DNA of 6,864 nucleotides from Mycoplasmatota bacterium (GTDB lineage: Bacteria; Bacillota_I; Bacilli_A; Izemoplasmatales; Izemoplasmataceae). Below, in pieces: positions 6,425 through 6,864 of this stretch. The position numbers were made by a program, and so were the translations under genes. The stretch spans positions 1-6,864 of the forward strand of contig DAOVWR010000065.1 in assembly GCA_030636545.1 (NCBI GenBank), given 5' to 3'. The first letter of the stretch is position 1, and every line of letters starts with the position of its first letter. The notes under the pieces were generated by a model that worked only from the letters and a program-made list of their open reading frames with translations, was not told where the DNA came from and did not search any database.

Positions 6425-6452
6425 ATTATAACATATTTAAATACTTTGTGAA
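6425..6452 (-). promoter_or_regulatory. Strong promoter of tdh-kbl
   Basis: On the minus strand, TTCACA (6447-6452, one base from consensus) and a perfect TATAAT (6425-6430) are 16 bases apart, and the -10 is extended by TGT. Transcription would start near 6418, giving a leader of about 42 bases that contains the cre-like site and the AAAAAGGAG ribosome site. Confidence 0.75.
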
Positions 6453-6474
6453 GTAGTTTAAGAGGTATTTTTTC

Positions 6475-6508
6475 ATAAAAAAATAATGATTAAAAAATCA
6501 TTATTTTT
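6475..6508 (-). terminator. Intrinsic terminator of the candidate small RNA
   Basis: A perfect 13-bp A/T-rich stem (AAAAATAATGATT at 6479-6491, complement at 6496-6508) with a four-base loop. On the minus strand the stem runs into an unbroken run of T. It lies between the foldable segment 6515-6611 and the tdh promoter, and about 190 bases beyond the last stop of the gene at the right edge. It more likely ends the intergenic transcript, though it would also stop read-through from that gene. Confidence 0.75.
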
Positions 6509-6622
6509 ATAAATGGATTATCCTATGGCCCCAGCCTGAAGATATCTTTCCAAATTAAGAGAAGTTACAAATTATCTCTAATTTTGTAAAACATCACCCA
6601 TGTCCTAATCCGCCCTTACTAC
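6479..6622 (-). ncRNA. Candidate structured small RNA or leader, family unknown
   Basis: No protein gene fits here. A promoter (6630-6657) would start a transcript near 6622 that ends at the terminator stem at 6479, about 145 nt. The ends of the inner segment pair: GGATTA (6611-6606) with TAATCC (6520-6515). A 3x3 all-purine loop GGA/GGA follows, then ATGG with CCAT (6601-6598 and 6528-6525). Inside is a 10-bp hairpin, with one bulged A and a GAGA tetraloop, spanning 6589-6565, and a small GGC/GCC hairpin at 6533-6524 partly competing with the outer stem. The segment is richer in G than its surroundings. I do not recognise it: it lacks the hallmarks of SRP RNA, 6S, glycine, TPP, cobalamin or T-box elements. 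It could be a free sRNA, or a riboswitch-type leader whose terminator controls read-through into tdh. Confidence 0.42.
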
Positions 6623-6629
6623 ATTATTA

Positions 6630-6657
6630 ATTATCTCATTTTTTGAAATAAAATCAA
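6630..6657 (-). promoter_or_regulatory. Promoter upstream of the candidate small RNA
   Basis: On the minus strand, TTGATT (6652-6657) and GATAAT (6630-6635) are 16 bases apart, and the -10 is extended by TGA. Transcription would begin near 6622-6624, just before the GGGCGGATTA that opens the foldable segment. Confidence 0.5.
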
Positions 6658-6758
6658 GTAATTATTGTTATTTTACACAAACAATATATAGGGCTGTAAA
6701 TTAGTTTCTATCATCATTGTAATCTGTTATTATTCTTTTTATATCGTATTTTGTGTCT

Positions 6759-6864
6759 TTAATACCGTTTTTTTTGATAATGTAAAAGTCGCTGCATTGC
6801 CTCAAATGCTTTCTTATATTTTCTTTCTGTTTTATAAAACTTAGTCAACATATTTGATGCCACT
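6759..6864 (-). CDS. 3' end of an unrecognised, TPR-like protein gene, possibly frameshifted
   Basis: The gene enters from the right edge. The open frame from 6863 reads VASNMLTKFYKTERKYKKAF, then EAMQRLLHYQKKRY, and stops with TAA at 6759-6761. The spacing of Leu6, Tyr10, Ala19, Met23 and Leu26 fits one tetratricopeptide repeat helix pair (consensus positions 7, 11, 20, 24 and 27), so a TPR-containing protein is possible, but 34 residues cannot prove it. At the run of eight A (plus-strand T, 6768-6775), moving one base forward opens a second frame that reads NGIKDTKYDIKRIITDYNDD, then RN, and stops with TAA at 6701-6703. Its composition looks coding and continues the same helical character. 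The gene may therefore really end at 6701, with one extra A here from mutation, sequencing error or slippage. No terminator follows closely; the candidate RNA promoter is about 45 bases further on. Confidence 0.5.
   Translation of the reverse strand, partial: VASNMLTKFYKTERKYKKAFEAMQRLLHYQKKRY

Noticed and set aside
6513..6582. Plus-strand mini-ORF MDYPMAPA, extendable to 22 residues if TGA meant tryptophan
   Set aside because: There is no ribosome site, TGA is used as the stop of the EEP gene, and the segment is better explained by pairing within a minus-strand RNA.
6664..6685. Six-bp inverted repeat ATTGTT/AACAAT as a terminator for the right-edge gene
   Set aside because: The stem is short and all A/T but for one pair, the loop is ten bases and the following sequence is not a clean T run.
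6510..6864. End of an insertion sequence or TnpB-type omega RNA
   Set aside because: No transposase motif is visible in the partial protein, no matching terminal inverted repeats or target duplication can be found within the window, and the other end would lie outside it.
1..6864. CRISPR array, tRNA or rRNA genes
   Set aside because: I saw no regularly spaced direct repeats, cloverleaf-like segments or rRNA signatures on either strand.

Overview
This is an AT-rich window in which every supportable gene lies on the minus strand. The standard bacterial code fits: TAA, TAG and one TGA serve as stops, and no reading frame needs TGA as tryptophan. The AT bias, AAGGAGG-type ribosome binding sites, U-tailed hairpin terminators and clostridial/mollicute-like proteins suggest a low-GC Bacillota or a deep Mycoplasmatota relative (Izemoplasma- or Haloplasma-like). 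That placement is an inference; no taxonomic marker gene is present.

Reading from the right edge in the direction of transcription: the 3' end of a gene (6701-6864) looks TPR-like and seems to change frame at a run of eight A. Next, 6475-6660 holds no protein gene. It carries a promoter, a foldable segment closed by complementary ends, and an intrinsic terminator, together a candidate small RNA of about 145 nt of unrecognised family. A second promoter with a cre-like operator then drives tdh-kbl, the two-step threonine-to-glycine pathway: threonine + NAD+ gives 2-amino-3-ketobutyrate, and CoA then gives glycine + acetyl-CoA. A strong terminator closes that operon.

Two single-gene units follow. 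One is a divergent HNH-nuclease-like protein (3091-4047) whose stop codon is followed in frame by 22 more open codons up to a terminator. The other is a membrane-anchored endonuclease/exonuclease/phosphatase (EEP) protein with a complete set of active-site motifs (1876-2907), also with its own promoter and terminator.

The left end is a tightly packed operon: a NifU C-terminal-type Fe-S scaffold protein, then a substrate-binding-protein fold with no signal peptide and a DUF1858-like N-terminal domain, then a HypB/UreG-like P-loop GTPase cut by the window edge. The first two overlap by one base (TAATG) and the next pair is separated by one base. Putting a cytoplasmic binding protein, a metallochaperone-type GTPase and an Fe-S carrier in one unit suggests intracellular metal or cofactor handling. 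This and the candidate RNA upstream of tdh are the two most interesting items in the window.
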